A DNA stretch of 64,000 nt, taken from positions 94,659 through 158,658 of the forward strand of contig NZ_JACHEO010000006.1 in assembly GCF_014201505.1 (NCBI RefSeq), written 5' to 3'. Within the stretch, counting starts at the first letter, position 1. Each line of letters begins with the position of its first letter. Below are positions 9,544-19,252 of this stretch, one piece after another. This stretch comes from Desulfoprunum benzoelyticum. GTDB taxonomy: Bacteria; Desulfobacterota; Desulfobulbia; Desulfobulbales; Desulfocapsaceae. The notes under the pieces are model-generated. The model saw nothing but the letters and a program-made list of their open reading frames with translations. It was not told the origin of the DNA and searched no databases. The translations under genes and the position numbers were made by a program.

Positions 9544-11499
9544 ATGTTCTACAAACACCTTGAACAGTTCCACCTCCTCCTTGTCCTCCTCTTCGCCTTG
9601 TCACTCACCGGTTGCGCCAGTGAGAGCCGGTTAAACCCACTTTCGGATCCATCGTCCTCCCTGTCGTCCGACAGGCGAAATGCAGACGGAAGCGAGGATC
9701 CCGACCTCAGTCTCGAAGACGTCGAGGCCCAGGGAAGCCTTGAACAGGAAATGGCGGCCCTGCGCCAGACCGGGATGTGGGACAGCGAGACCTCTCCCGT
9801 CACCCAGCGGGATAAGGAAAGATCTATCGACACTTTCCCACTGGTGATGAACAAACAGGTCGAGATGTACCTCAACCTCTTTCAGACCCGGCATCGTAAA
9901 ATCTATGAATCATGGCTTTCCCGATCTTCGATTTATCTCTCGCTGATGGAGAAGGAGTTGAAGAACGCCGGGTTGCCACGCGAACTGATCTACCTCTCGA
10001 TGATCGAAAGCGGCTACAATCAGCGCGCCTGCTCTCCGGCCAACGCCGTTGGCCTGTGGCAGTTCATCGATGGTACTGCCAGGCAGTATAATCTCGATAT
10101 CAACACCTTTGTTGACGAGCGGCGGGACGCCGAAAAGTCGACCAAGGCCGCTGCCGCCTTCCTGTCTGAACTGTATCGGGAATTCGGTGACTGGCATCTG
10201 GCGGTTGCCGCCTACAACGCCGGAGCGGGAAAGATCGGCAGGGGTCTCACGAAATACAATGTTTCCAGTTTCTGGGAACTTGCCCGGGAAGATTATCTCG
10301 CCCTGGAAACAAAACGCTACGTCCCGAAACTGATTGCCGCCATCATCATCGGCAAGAATCCTGAAAAGTACGGATTCACCAAGGTGCAGAAGTTCCGCCC
10401 CCTTCAATACGCGACGATGAAGGTCCCGCCCGGACTCAGCCTTGATGCCCTCGCCGTGGTATGCAACACCTCGGTGAAGGAAATAAAATTTCTCAACCAG
10501 GAATTACGTCAGGGCAAGACCCCGCCCAATCGCCCCGATTACGAGGCCAAAATTCCCGTCGCCGCCCAGGAAATCGCCGGCAGGAACATTTCGCGGCTGC
10601 ATAGCGTCGTCACGACAGGCTTCAAATCCTACCGGATCAAACGCGGCGATACACTGTCGTCGATCTGCAGCACCTACGGCATCAACAAGACCACCCTCCT
10701 CAAGGTCAACAATCTCCGCAGCAAGAAACTCACCCGCGGCCAGTACCTCCGTATTCCCTATAACACCGTGTCCTATCAAATCCTGCCCGAGGGCAGCAAA
10801 ATGGCCCTTGCCGCCAACAAGAGCAACCTGATCCTGCACCGTGTAAAGGCGGGAGAGCACATCTCGAAAATCGCCTCCAGGTATAACGTCACCCCCCAGA
10901 TGATCGCCTCCTGGAATGGCTTGAGCAGTGTCAACAAGATCTCCGTCGGTCAGCAGTTGGCGCTGTATCCGGCCGACAGGACGATAACAACCATCCCGGG
11001 GGCAGTGACGATTGCATCGCTGGAGGATGACGAGATCGGAACCGCCTCCGCCCCCCGTTCCGGCAGCGATACGGTCAGGGTGCTGACAGCGGATAAGAAA
11101 AAAATGTCGCACCAGCCGACCACGGTCGCGGCATCCAGCAGGAAAAATGGCGCCATTGCCCACGCTCAGAACAAGACGAGCGTCAGGGGAGCACGCATAC
11201 ACACCGCCCAGACCATTTCCGCCCAGACGGTGCAGAAAAACATATCCTCCGCCCAAACCTCCCGAACGCTCTCTTCCTCTACGGGTAAGACCGTCCTGGC
11301 TAATTCGCTCAAGAAGAAAAGCAATGGCAACAGAGTCAAGCTCAAAGACAGCTACAGCTTGTATCAGGTGAAAGATGGGGATACCCTGTGGACTATCTCC
11401 AAAAAATTCAATGTCTCCTCCGTTCACATCAAGGAGTGGAACAACCTGAAATCCAACGTCATCCATCCTGGAAGCCAGCTGAAAGTCAAAGGAGTCTGA
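9544..11499 (+). CDS. mltD: Membrane-bound lytic murein transglycosylase D (MltD)
   Basis: 651 residues from the ATG at 9544, chosen because it begins a good lipoprotein signal peptide with LSLTGC (Cys24); the frame is open further upstream to 9424 but that part looks non-coding. The lytic transglycosylase (SLT) domain contains the catalytic Glu in MIESGYN and the AVGLWQF segment; it cleaves glycan strands with formation of 1,6-anhydro-MurNAc. Three LysM peptidoglycan-binding repeats follow (beginning near YRIKRGDT, HRVKAGEH and YQVKDGDT), the last at the C-terminus after a Ser/Thr-rich linker. MltD-like proteins are lipid-anchored in the periplasm. It is divergent from the long PBP gene. Confidence 0.92.
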   Translation: MFYKHLEQFHLLLVLLFALSLTGCASESRLNPLSDPSSSLSSDRRNADGSEDPDLSLEDVEAQGSLEQEMAALRQTGMWDSETSPVTQRDKERSIDTFPLVMNKQVEMYLNLFQTRHRKIYESWLSRSSIYLSLMEKELKNAGLPRELIYLSMIESGYNQRACSPANAVGLWQFIDGTARQYNLDINTFVDERRDAEKSTKAAAAFLSELYREFGDWHLAVAAYNAGAGKIGRGLTKYNVSSFWELAREDYLALETKRYVPKLIAAIIIGKNPEKYGFTKVQKFRPLQYATMKVPPGLSLDALAVVCNTSVKEIKFLNQELRQGKTPPNRPDYEAKIPVAAQEIAGRNISRLHSVVTTGFKSYRIKRGDTLSSICSTYGINKTTLLKVNNLRSKKLTRGQYLRIPYNTVSYQILPEGSKMALAANKSNLILHRVKAGEHISKIASRYNVTPQMIASWNGLSSVNKISVGQQLALYPADRTITTIPGAVTIASLEDDEIGTASAPRSGSDTVRVLTADKKKMSHQPTTVAASSRKNGAIAHAQNKTSVRGARIHTAQTISAQTVQKNISSAQTSRTLSSSTGKTVLANSLKKKSNGNRVKLKDSYSLYQVKDGDTLWTISKKFNVSSVHIKEWNNLKSNVIHPGSQLKVKGV

Positions 11500-11650
11500 A
11501 GTAATCACCTCCTCTTTTTCACTACGGCACCATAATCAGGGGCTCCTGCCTTTCCGTTTCGTCGGACACGTATTACATTTGTCTGCATGAACGTCTTCCG
11601 AACAATCGCTCGCGAGCGGTGGTATCGCTCAACCAGCTCAACATGGTCTC

Positions 11651-12844
11651 ATGATTGCAACTGCTGAAACTCACGAATACGGTCCCGATGTCCATTTTCT
11701 CAGGCATGGAGATCGGGAGATCATTCTGGTCGGAACTGCCCATATCTCCCAGGAATCAGTCGACCTTGCACGAACGGTCATCGACCGGATGCAACCGGAC
11801 TGCGTCTGTCTTGAACTTGATGACAAAAGATACCAGGCCCTTACCCAGAAAGAACGATGGCAATCCCTTGATCTGAAAGCGGTAATCCGCAACAAGCAAC
11901 TGTCGACCCTGGTGATCAGTCTGTTCATGGCCTCTTACCAGAAAAAACTCGGCAACAAACTGGGAGTCACCCCGGGGGCGGAACTGCTCGCCGCCGATCA
12001 AGCCGCCAAAGACAGGCAGATCCCGGTTTCTCTCTGTGACCGGGATATCCGGATCACTCTCCGCCGCGCCTGGAAATCAACCTCTCTGTGGAAGAAAGGC
12101 TATCTGGTGACCTCGCTGCTCGCCAGTATCTTTGACGATACCGAGATCAGCGAGGAAAAGCTGAGCGAACTGAAGCGAAAGGACGTTCTCACCGAGCTGA
12201 TGGACGAACTGGGCGAGACCCTTCCCGATCTCAAGCGCGTCCTGATCGACGAGCGTGATATCTACCTCGCCGAAAAGATCAAGAGTTCGCCGGGCCAACG
12301 CCTCGTTGCCATTGTCGGCGCCGGCCATATCAGCGGCATTGTACGGGAACTGGCAATCGACAATCGGCAGCGGATTGCCGACATCAGCACCATTCCGGAG
12401 GTGTCATCGACCTGGAAAATTGCCGGTTGGGGGATCCCAATCTTCATTATCGGCTCGCTCGTTGTCATCGGCATTCAGAAAGGGGCGTCGGTTGCCGGCG
12501 CCAACTTTCTGTTCTGGGTCCTGGCTCACGGCATTCCAGCCGCCCTTGGGGCCATGATCGCCTTGGCCCATCCCTATACGACCATCGGCGCATTTTCCGC
12601 CGCTCCTTTTACCAGTCTTACCCCGCTGATTGGAGCAGGTTACGTCACCGCCTTCATCCAGGTCATGCAGCGCCCGCCGGTCGTTCGCGAATTCGAGACA
12701 GCCGGGGTCGACATGACCACGCTCAAGGGCTGGTGGCGCAACAAGTTCCTGCGGGTTCTTCTCGTTTTCTTCCTGACCACCCTGGGCTCGGCCTTTGGCA
12801 CATGGGTCGGCGGCTACAGGATCCTGAGTGATCTTGTTGGCTGA
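11651..12844 (+). CDS. TraB/PrgY-family membrane protein
   Basis: 397 residues. The N-terminal soluble domain has the family motif GTAHIS (residues 28-33), an ExxxELD-type segment (VCLELDDKRY) and the second conserved GAGHISGI, all typical of the TraB/PrgY/GumN (Tiki-like) superfamily, which is related to metal-dependent proteases. The C-terminal third has about four transmembrane segments, as in TraB-family proteins of bacteria and archaea. In Enterococcus PrgY lowers pheromone activity; the chromosomal role here is unknown. No strong ribosome binding site precedes the ATG at 11651, and an earlier ATG (11643) is out of frame. yhbY follows 34 bp later. Confidence 0.85.
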   Translation: MIATAETHEYGPDVHFLRHGDREIILVGTAHISQESVDLARTVIDRMQPDCVCLELDDKRYQALTQKERWQSLDLKAVIRNKQLSTLVISLFMASYQKKLGNKLGVTPGAELLAADQAAKDRQIPVSLCDRDIRITLRRAWKSTSLWKKGYLVTSLLASIFDDTEISEEKLSELKRKDVLTELMDELGETLPDLKRVLIDERDIYLAEKIKSSPGQRLVAIVGAGHISGIVRELAIDNRQRIADISTIPEVSSTWKIAGWGIPIFIIGSLVVIGIQKGASVAGANFLFWVLAHGIPAALGAMIALAHPYTTIGAFSAAPFTSLTPLIGAGYVTAFIQVMQRPPVVREFETAGVDMTTLKGWWRNKFLRVLLVFFLTTLGSAFGTWVGGYRILSDLVG

Positions 12845-12878
12845 CACCACCTCTCATTATTGATCGTAATTTACCCAT

Positions 12879-13214
12879 ATGAACGAAATAACAGAACAAT
12901 ATGCCTCCATTCTTACGCCCCGTCAGAAAAAATTCCTCAAAGGTCTCGGCCACGATCTCCCTCCGGTGATACTGGTCGGCAAAGAGGGGATGAGCGACCG
13001 GCTTATCGGTGCAACCGATCTCGAACTGACCCGACACGAGTTGGTCAAGATCAAAATCGGCAACAACAGCGGCCTCGAAAAACATGAAACCGCCAGTTCC
13101 CTTGCTGCAGCGACACAGAGCACCCTCGTCCAACTCATTGGCAAGACGGTCCTCCTCTACCGGAAAAATCCGGAACGACCGAAGGAAAAGCAGCTGGTAT
13201 TGCCGAAAGGTTGA
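12879..13214 (+). CDS. yhbY: YhbY-type RNA-binding protein (CRM domain)
   Basis: 111 residues, the usual length for single CRM-domain proteins. It matches the family in LTPRQKKFLKGLGHDLPPV, VGKEGMSD and HELVKIKIGNN, and in the C-terminal GKTVLLYRKN. YhbY binds pre-50S ribosomal particles and is thought to help 23S rRNA assembly. The gene lies 34 bp downstream of the TraB-family gene on the same strand and converges on the metallo-beta-lactamase-fold gene. No clear Shine-Dalgarno sequence is visible. Confidence 0.9.
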   Translation: MNEITEQYASILTPRQKKFLKGLGHDLPPVILVGKEGMSDRLIGATDLELTRHELVKIKIGNNSGLEKHETASSLAAATQSTLVQLIGKTVLLYRKNPERPKEKQLVLPKG

Positions 13215-13359
13215 AACCCGGATCCTCCCGCCCCTCACAGGGCCTGCCGGATTTTGACACCTGATCTTGTCAGGCTGACTGCGGCTCCAATTGGGACCGC
13301 GGCAGACCTTCACCCTCCCGTTTGCGGCAACTGGCGGCAACGGATATCTTTCCCGGATG

Positions 13360-14130
13360 TCAAACGAGATCGATGAGTCGAGTGGCCCCGCCCTGGCTCG
13401 CAAGAAGCAGTTCCGGCCGCTGTGAATCGGTAAGAACACGGTTGGCCGCCGCCATTGCCAGCTGCGGGGTATTGTTCATCTCACTGAGATGGGCGAGAAC
13501 CACCAGTTGCAGATCTTCATGGAGCAGCGTCTGGAGGAAGGCCGCGGCATCTTCATTGGCCAGATGCCCCTGGGAGGAGCGGACCCTCTGCTGCAGGGCC
13601 GGTGGATAGGGACCGTTTTTCAACAGCTGTAGATTGTGATTGAATTCGAGAATGATGGCGTCGCAGGCCGAAAGCCGCTGCCGCATGAGATGGCTGGCCC
13701 GCCCGGTATCGGTGCAGTAGCCGAGGGTCACCCGGTCGCTCTTGATCACGTAACCGACGGGATCAGCGGTATCGTGGGAAATCCGAAACGACCGGATCAT
13801 CAGATCGTTGACAGTGAATTCGCCACCGGTCTCGTATTCCTGCCGTTTCCACAGTTTTTTGAGAGTGGCCTCACCACCCGCAAAAGTGCCGGGATTGGCA
13901 TGGACCGGCAGACTGCAGCGGCGTGACAGGACGCCGACACCGGCAATGTGATCGTTATGATCATGGGTGAGGCAGATGGCGTCAAGATCGGCGGCATCCC
14001 TGCCGATGCTCTTGAGCCGGCCGACAATCTCCTTGCCGGAAAAGCCGCCGTCGATCAGGATGGCTGTCCCGCCACTCTCGATGTAGACGCAGTTCCCTCT
14101 GCTGCCGCTGCCGAGCACGGAAAATCGCAT
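13360..14130 (-). CDS. MBL-fold metallo-hydrolase, YycJ/WalJ type
   Basis: 256 residues from the ATG at 14130. The frame extends upstream to 14277, but that part overlaps dut in another frame and the family begins at MRFSVLGSGSRGN, so the shorter start is preferred; it sits 1 bp after the dut stop. The metal site motif is THDHNDHIAG, with later His and Asp ligands in SHDTADP and CTDTG. The GSGSRGNC start and LEFNHN segment are typical of the YycJ (WalJ) subgroup, which contains putative 5'-exonucleases/DNA metabolism enzymes. Tight linkage to dut suggests a nucleic-acid or nucleotide role, which is inference. Confidence 0.85.
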   Translation of the reverse strand: MRFSVLGSGSRGNCVYIESGGTAILIDGGFSGKEIVGRLKSIGRDAADLDAICLTHDHNDHIAGVGVLSRRCSLPVHANPGTFAGGEATLKKLWKRQEYETGGEFTVNDLMIRSFRISHDTADPVGYVIKSDRVTLGYCTDTGRASHLMRQRLSACDAIILEFNHNLQLLKNGPYPPALQQRVRSSQGHLANEDAAAFLQTLLHEDLQLVVLAHLSEMNNTPQLAMAAANRVLTDSQRPELLLASQGGATRLIDLV

Positions 14131-14131
14131 C

Positions 14132-14611
14132 TCAAATACCGGTATGACCGAAGCCGCCGGCAGCCCGGTCGGTGGCGTCAAGCTGCTCGACGACCCGTAA
14201 TTCCGCCCGGATGACCGGCGCCAGCACCAGCTGAGCGATTCGATCGCCGCGACTGACCCGAAAGGGGGCCACGCCAAGGTTGATCAGCGCAACCTTGACT
14301 TCGCCGCGATAATCGCTGTCGATCGTCCCGGGACTGTTGATCAGGGTCAGGCCATGCCGCAGGGCCAGGCCGCTTCTCGGCCTTACCTGGATTTCATACC
14401 CCGGTGGAATGGCGACGGCAAAGCCGGTCGGAACGAGGGCGATCCGCCCCGGATCGATCTCGACATCCTGCTCCACCGCCGCCCGGACATCCATGCCGGC
14501 GGCAAGAGCGGAGTGGTAACGGGGGAGATCGAGATCCTGTGTCTTCAGCGGATCCAACCAGCGCAACCTGACGACGACTCTCTCCGTTTCGCTCGATTTC
14601 CCTGGCCCCAC
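14132..14611 (-). CDS. dut: dUTP diphosphatase
   Basis: 159 residues. It hydrolyses dUTP to dUMP, keeping uracil out of DNA and feeding thymidylate synthesis. All five trimeric dUTPase motifs are present: [26 protein letters not shown] (motif 3 with the catalytic Asp), [11 protein letters not shown] and the C-terminal [10 protein letters not shown]. The start is a GTG at 14611 with an AGGGGG element about 8 nt upstream, immediately after the U-tract of the pnp terminator, so dut probably begins a new transcription unit or depends on readthrough. The MBL-fold gene overlaps its end closely. Confidence 0.95.
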   Translation of the reverse strand: MGPGKSSETERVVVRLRWLDPLKTQDLDLPRYHSALAAGMDVRAAVEQDVEIDPGRIALVPTGFAVAIPPGYEIQVRPRSGLALRHGLTLINSPGTIDSDYRGEVKVALINLGVAPFRVSRGDRIAQLVLAPVIRAELRVVEQLDATDRAAGGFGHTGI

Positions 14612-14622
14612 CGGACACCCCC

Positions 14623-14654
14623 TAAAAAAAATGCCGGCTCATACGGGCCGGCAT
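14623..14654 (-). terminator. Intrinsic terminator after pnp
   Basis: On the minus strand an 8-bp stem (ATGCCGGC / GCCGGCAT) with an 8-nt loop is followed by eight U residues. It lies 31 bp after the pnp stop, so it closes the rimP-to-pnp operon. The following dut start codon is only about 12 bp beyond the U-run. Confidence 0.9.
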
Positions 14655-14684
14655 CTCCTGATTCATTACTGCGAAATCCCGAGC

Positions 14685-16760
14685 CTATTCCATCAACGCT
14701 TTACGGCTCAGGCGGATACGGCCCCTGTTGTCGACATCGAGGACCTTGACTTCGACCTCGTCGCCTTCCTTGAGGACATCAGTCACCTTCGCCACCCGTT
14801 TGACATCGAGCTCCGAGATGTGGATCAATCCGTCGGTACCAGGCAGGATCTCGACGAAGGCTCCGAAATCCTTGATCGTCTTGACGACTCCCTTGTATAC
14901 CGCACCGATTTCGACCTCGGCGGTGATCTCGCGCACCCGGTTGATGAGGGCCTCGGCCAGTGTCCCGTTGATGGTGAACATCTTTACCAGGCCCGAATCG
15001 TCGACCTCGATCTTGGCATCGTACTCGGCCGACAGCTCCTTGATAACTTTGCCACCGGGGCCGATCAGGTCGCGGATCTTGTCCGGATTGATCTTGTGAA
15101 CGAAATATTTCGGGGCGTGTTCGGCCACCTCTTCCCGGGCCTTCGAGATCCCCTTCTCCATTTCTCCCAGGATATGGATCCGTCCGCTTTTCGCCTGCTC
15201 CAGGGCCGCCGCCATGATCGCCTTGTCGACACCGGCGATCTTGATGTCCATCTGCAACGAGGTGACACCGTGGCGCGTGCCGACGACCTTGAAATCCATA
15301 TCGCCGAGATGGTCTTCGTCGCCAAGGATATCGGAGAGGATGACGACCTTGTCGCCTTCCTTGATCAACCCCATGGCAATGCCCGACACCGGCGCCTTCA
15401 CCGGCACGCCGGCATCCATCAGGGCCATGCTGCCGCCGCAGACGGTCGCCATCGACGAAGAACCGTTCGATTCGAGAACCTCGGAAACCACCCGCACCGA
15501 ATACGGGAAATCCTCCGCTGAAGGCAGGACGGCGGAAAGGCCGCGCATCGCCAGGTTGCCGTGACCGATGTCGCGTCGACTCGGTCCGCGAAGCGGCCTG
15601 GCCTCACCGACACAGTAAGGGGGAAAATTGTAATGGAGCATGAAGCGGTTGCTCTCTTCGCCGGTCAAGGTCTCGACCCGCTGTTGATCCCGTTCGCTGC
15701 CGAGGGTGGCGGACACCAGGGCCTGGGTTTCGCCGCGGGTGAACAACGCTGAACCGTGAGTCATCGGCAGATAGCCCACCTCGCAACTGATCGGCCGGAC
15801 CTGGTCGAAACTCCGGCCATCGATCCGGACCTGGCGGTCGACGATCATCGACCGCATCAATTCCTTTTTGTAGGATGACAGCATGTCGCTGATCTGCCCC
15901 GCTCTTTCACCGCTGTCGTCAACCTGGGCGATGACCATTGCCTTCAATTCGTCATACAGGCGCCCTCGTTCCATTTTGTCGGCGGTGGATATGACCGTAT
16001 CCAAGCCGGCGGCGGCGGCTTCCCTGACCTTGGCCTGAAGCGTCTCGTCGACGGTAATCTGCTCCACAACCCTTTTGGTCTTGCCGTTGGACTGCTGCAG
16101 ATTCTCCTGCAGATCGATCAACGGCTGCAACTGTTCAAAGGCATAGAAGATCGCCGACAGGACAATGTCCTCGCTCAGTTCATCCGTCCGTCCCTCGACC
16201 ATCACGACCGCGTTGCGGGTACAGGCGACGATCATGTCCATCGCTGACCCGGACAGTTCCTTGGCGGTGGGATTGAGGATGAACTGCCCATCGCTATAGG
16301 CGACCCGACCGCCGGCAACCGGCCCGTCAAAGGGGATGTCGGAGAGCGTCAGGGCGCAGGACGCCCCGGTCAACGCCAGGACATCGGGATCGTTCTGCTG
16401 GTCAGCGGAAAGAACCGTGGCAATAACCTGGGTTTCGGCACTGAAACCGGAAGCAAAAAGCGGACGCATGGGCCGGTCGATGATCCGGCAGGTCAAAACC
16501 TCGTGGTCACTTGGACGCCCGATCTCACGGCGAAAATAATTGCCGGGAATCCGGCCGACCGAGGCCAGCTTCTCCTGATACTCGATCGTCAGGGGCAGAA
16601 ACCCGGCATCCGGCCGGTTTTCCTTGGCCGCCACCGCCGTTACCAGTACCATGGTACCGCCGCACCGTACGACAACAGATCCTGACGCCTGCTTCGCCAA
16701 TTTACCGGTCTCAATGGAGATGACCTTACCACAGATCTCGGCTTCAACTTTTGTATACAT
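14685..16760 (-). CDS. pnp: Polyribonucleotide nucleotidyltransferase (PNPase)
   Basis: 691 residues, normal length. It degrades RNA 3' to 5' by phosphorolysis as a trimer and can join the degradosome. Two RNase PH-like domains (about residues 1-230 and 300-540) flank the all-alpha linker; the second has the DEDHLGDMDFKVVGT segment with the metal-binding Asp residues. A KH domain follows (IRDLIGPGGKVIKEL, near residue 560) and then an S1 domain (GAVYKGVVKTIKDFGAFVEI and DGLIHISEL). The ATG at 16760 has GGAGAA upstream. It is downstream of rpsO, as in many bacteria, separated by a 200-bp spacer containing a terminator. Confidence 0.97.
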   Translation of the reverse strand: MYTKVEAEICGKVISIETGKLAKQASGSVVVRCGGTMVLVTAVAAKENRPDAGFLPLTIEYQEKLASVGRIPGNYFRREIGRPSDHEVLTCRIIDRPMRPLFASGFSAETQVIATVLSADQQNDPDVLALTGASCALTLSDIPFDGPVAGGRVAYSDGQFILNPTAKELSGSAMDMIVACTRNAVVMVEGRTDELSEDIVLSAIFYAFEQLQPLIDLQENLQQSNGKTKRVVEQITVDETLQAKVREAAAAGLDTVISTADKMERGRLYDELKAMVIAQVDDSGERAGQISDMLSSYKKELMRSMIVDRQVRIDGRSFDQVRPISCEVGYLPMTHGSALFTRGETQALVSATLGSERDQQRVETLTGEESNRFMLHYNFPPYCVGEARPLRGPSRRDIGHGNLAMRGLSAVLPSAEDFPYSVRVVSEVLESNGSSSMATVCGGSMALMDAGVPVKAPVSGIAMGLIKEGDKVVILSDILGDEDHLGDMDFKVVGTRHGVTSLQMDIKIAGVDKAIMAAALEQAKSGRIHILGEMEKGISKAREEVAEHAPKYFVHKINPDKIRDLIGPGGKVIKELSAEYDAKIEVDDSGLVKMFTINGTLAEALINRVREITAEVEIGAVYKGVVKTIKDFGAFVEILPGTDGLIHISELDVKRVAKVTDVLKEGDEVEVKVLDVDNRGRIRLSRKALME

Positions 16761-16863
16761 GTTTTCTCCAGATGTTCAGCATCAGGGAACGACCAAGCGC
16801 CATTTTCCTGGCTGGATTATCCACCAGCCCCGTATGCTCTTTTTTATCCGATGGCCTTCAACT

Positions 16864-16906
16864 ACAAAAAGCTCAGCCCGTCCCGGCAGTCCGGAACAGG
16901 CTGAGC
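16864..16906 (-). terminator. Intrinsic terminator between rpsO and pnp
   Basis: A long, nearly perfect stem (gctcagcctgttccgg / ccgggacgggctgagc on the minus strand, with one or two GU or mismatched pairs) with a 4-nt loop is followed by five U residues. It lies 55 bp after the rpsO stop and probably lets only part of the transcripts continue into pnp, as known for the rpsO-pnp region of E. coli. Confidence 0.85.
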
Positions 16907-16960
16907 GTCACAATGGCACCGACGTACGTCTCCACTCGATCCCTACACCAGGGAATGGGA

Positions 16961-17230
16961 CTATTTTCTCAGACCAAGGTCCTGAATCAGGGTACGGTAC
17001 TGCTGCACATCCTTTTTTTTCAGATAATCGAGGAGGCTGCGGCGCTGTCCGACCATCTTCAACAACCCCTGACGGGAATGATGATCCTTGGCATGGACCT
17101 TGAAATGCTCTGTCAGATACTTGATCCGGTCGGTCAGCAGTGCAATCTGCACCACCGAAGAACCGGTGTCGGATGGATGGATTTTATACTTCTCGATGAT
17201 TTCACATTTTTTTATTGCTGATTGAGCCAC
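16961..17230 (-). CDS. rpsO: 30S ribosomal protein S15
   Basis: 89 residues, exactly the usual S15 length, when started at the GTG (17230) that is preceded by a perfect AGGAGG seven bases upstream; the frame is open further but the extension is not part of S15. Conserved features include the [22 protein letters not shown] segment, the rRNA-contacting [12 protein letters not shown] and the C-terminal LLDYLKKKD and [11 protein letters not shown]15 binds 16S rRNA helix 22 and starts assembly of the platform. Some 200 bp separate it from truB, giving room for an own promoter and for an autoregulatory leader. Confidence 0.97.
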   Translation of the reverse strand: MAQSAIKKCEIIEKYKIHPSDTGSSVVQIALLTDRIKYLTEHFKVHAKDHHSRQGLLKMVGQRRSLLDYLKKKDVQQYRTLIQDLGLRK

Positions 17231-17411
17231 AACAGATCCTCCTGAAGCAAGACGCTCGTTGATATCATGAAGTTGGTATTTTTTCTTTTCGTTTCGGGTG
17301 AGCCTGATCACCAGCTCGACCGCCTCTTCCAATCATGCCCTGAAGTTCCCAAAGCAAGGTGGCGTCCCCTGGGGTACTTCTCAAGATCATGATCTTCCTC
17401 TGCGGAGTGCA

Positions 17412-17440
17412 ATATTATCGGACTATCCTGATTATTGCAA
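17412..17440 (-). promoter_or_regulatory. Candidate sigma-70 promoter for rpsO
   Basis: On the minus strand TTGCAA (17435-17440) and TAATAT (17412-17417) are separated by 17 bp, just at the 3' end of truB and about 180 bp before the rpsO start. rpsO has its own promoter in the equivalent place in E. coli. The -35 and -10 each match four of six consensus positions. Confidence 0.5.
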
Positions 17441-18211
17441 GAGATTACACGCATCCTCGACGGACATGGCCGCGTTCAGCACCTGCTGACGGTCGGCTCC
17501 AGTTCTCAGCACATCACCGGACAGACTGCCGTCGAGGAAAAAACATCCACTCCGCGTTCGCCGGAGTTCCTTGAGATAGGCGCCACAGCCAAGGCTCGCC
17601 CCGATATCGGCGGCAAGGGAACGGATATAGGTGCCCTTGCTGCATACCACCCGCAGACGAAGCAGGCATTCATCGCCGACAAGATCATGTTCACCGTCGG
17701 TCCGCTCGAGCACGAAGATATTCACCTCCCGCGGCTCCTTGACGATCGTGATCCCCCGCCGGGCGTAGTGATACAGTGGTTTGCCCTTATGCTTGAGAGC
17801 CGAGAAGGCCGGCGGGGTCTGCAACTGGGAGCCTCGGAATCCAGCCAAAACCCGTTCGATCTCGACGGCATCTTTTCTGCCGACAGCACAACGGTTGGTG
17901 ACGGTTCCCTCGGGATCGAGGGTTGTCGTCTCCACGCCAAGACAGAGGGTGGCAAGGTACTCCTTCTCACCGTGCATAAATCGGGGAATCAACCTGGTCG
18001 CCGCCCTTCCGGCGCAGAGGATCAGCAGGCCGGAGGCAAACGGATCAAGCGTGCCGGCATGGCCGACCTTTTTCAGGCCCAGGACACGTCGAAGCCCCCG
18101 CACCATGGCAAAAGACGTCGGACCGGCGGGCTTGTCGACCAGAAAAATCCCGCCGGTGTCCTGAAACGACAGTTCCCTGGCAACGCTATCCGGCAATGCG
18201 ACTGGGTCCAT
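17432..18211 (-). CDS. truB: tRNA pseudouridine(55) synthase TruB
   Basis: 259 residues. It makes pseudouridine 55 in the T-arm of almost all tRNAs. The catalytic Asp56 lies in GHAGTLDPFASGLL, preceded by the KPAGPTSF motif; later family motifs include TPPAFSALKHKGKPLYHYAR and the CSKGTYIRSLAADIG segment. It starts 6 bp after the nrnA stop and lies in the standard position of the infB operon. The C-terminal PUA-like extension is short. Confidence 0.95.
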   Translation of the reverse strand: MDPVALPDSVARELSFQDTGGIFLVDKPAGPTSFAMVRGLRRVLGLKKVGHAGTLDPFASGLLILCAGRAATRLIPRFMHGEKEYLATLCLGVETTTLDPEGTVTNRCAVGRKDAVEIERVLAGFRGSQLQTPPAFSALKHKGKPLYHYARRGITIVKEPREVNIFVLERTDGEHDLVGDECLLRLRVVCSKGTYIRSLAADIGASLGCGAYLKELRRTRSGCFFLDGSLSGDVLRTGADRQQVLNAAMSVEDACNLLQ

Positions 18212-18217
18212 TACCGA

Positions 18218-19252
18218 TCAACCGACGGTTTTGTCCAGCTGTACGCCAAGATCCTGACTCAGGACGCTGAGCACTTCGGTTCGAACTTCGGCCAGGTTTT
18301 TATCGGCGAAACGAAAACCGGCAGCGTTACGGTGTCCGCCGCCATTGAACATCTTCGCGATCTCGGCCACATCGCATTCACCTTTGGCCCGAAGGCTGAC
18401 GGAGATATTCCCCGGCTGGACCTCCTTGATGAAAACAGCGACCTTCACCGTCTGCAGCGACCGCGGATAATCGATGAATCCCTCAATGTCCTGGGCCGCG
18501 GCACCGCTCGCCACGAACATGTCCGGCGTCACGTGGATACAGGCGATCTGGTCGGCGGCGTAGAGGGTCAGCGTCGCCAGGACGAGCTGCAGCAGTTTCA
18601 GCCGGACGACGCTGTAATTATCATAGATCTTACAGGAAATTTCGGCAGGATTGACCCCGGCTTCAAGCAGTTTGGCTGCAATTTCAAAGGTTCGGGGATG
18701 GGTCGAGTCAAAGCGGAATGATCCTGTGTCGGTACAGATCGCCACATAGAGATGAAAGGCGCAGGAATACGATATCTCCACCCCCAGGGCCATGGCCAGT
18801 TCGTACACCATCTCACCGGTAGACGATCGGCTCGGCTCGACCCAGCGGCACACGCCGTACTCCTTATGGGATTTATGGTGATCAATCACCATCAGAGAGG
18901 TGATGGCCAGCAGTTCATCCTTGTACTTGCCGAGGCGATTGTCGTCGCCGCTGTCAAGGGCGATGACCGCCGTCTTGTCTTGCACCTGGCGGGCAAAGTC
19001 ATGCAGGGCATCGAGATCGCAACTGGCCCTGCTGGCACCGGGAAGGAAGGCGTACAGCTGCGACACCGGTTCCTCGACAAAACAGAAGACCTCCTTGCCG
19101 AGACTTTCAAGGACATCGGCAAGCCCGAACATCGAGCCAAGCGCATCGCCATCCGGATGAATATGGGTCAACAGAACGAAACGTTGATTGTCGGAGATAC
19201 ACTTCGTTATGGCCTCAGGAATTCCCGTCACCGTGATCCCTCTCATCTGCAA
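18218..19252 (-). CDS. nrnA: DHH/DHHA1 phosphoesterase, NrnA type
   Basis: 344 residues. NrnA proteins degrade very short RNA oligonucleotides and often dephosphorylate pAp, replacing Orn and CysQ. The DHH domain carries THIHPDGDA (residues 29-37), an ALDSGD metal site and VIDHHKS (residues 123-128); the C-terminal DHHA1 domain has GGGHRNAAGF. The annotated start overlaps rbfA by 38 bp; codon 3 is another Met, so the start may be 6 bp later. Its position between rbfA and truB is common and fits translation-coupled RNA turnover. In a sulfate reducer the pAp activity would be less pressing than in assimilatory sulfate users; that is inference. Confidence 0.92.
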   Translation of the reverse strand: MQMRGITVTGIPEAITKCISDNQRFVLLTHIHPDGDALGSMFGLADVLESLGKEVFCFVEEPVSQLYAFLPGASRASCDLDALHDFARQVQDKTAVIALDSGDDNRLGKYKDELLAITSLMVIDHHKSHKEYGVCRWVEPSRSSTGEMVYELAMALGVEISYSCAFHLYVAICTDTGSFRFDSTHPRTFEIAAKLLEAGVNPAEISCKIYDNYSVVRLKLLQLVLATLTLYAADQIACIHVTPDMFVASGAAAQDIEGFIDYPRSLQTVKVAVFIKEVQPGNISVSLRAKGECDVAEIAKMFNGGGHRNAAGFRFADKNLAEVRTEVLSVLSQDLGVQLDKTVG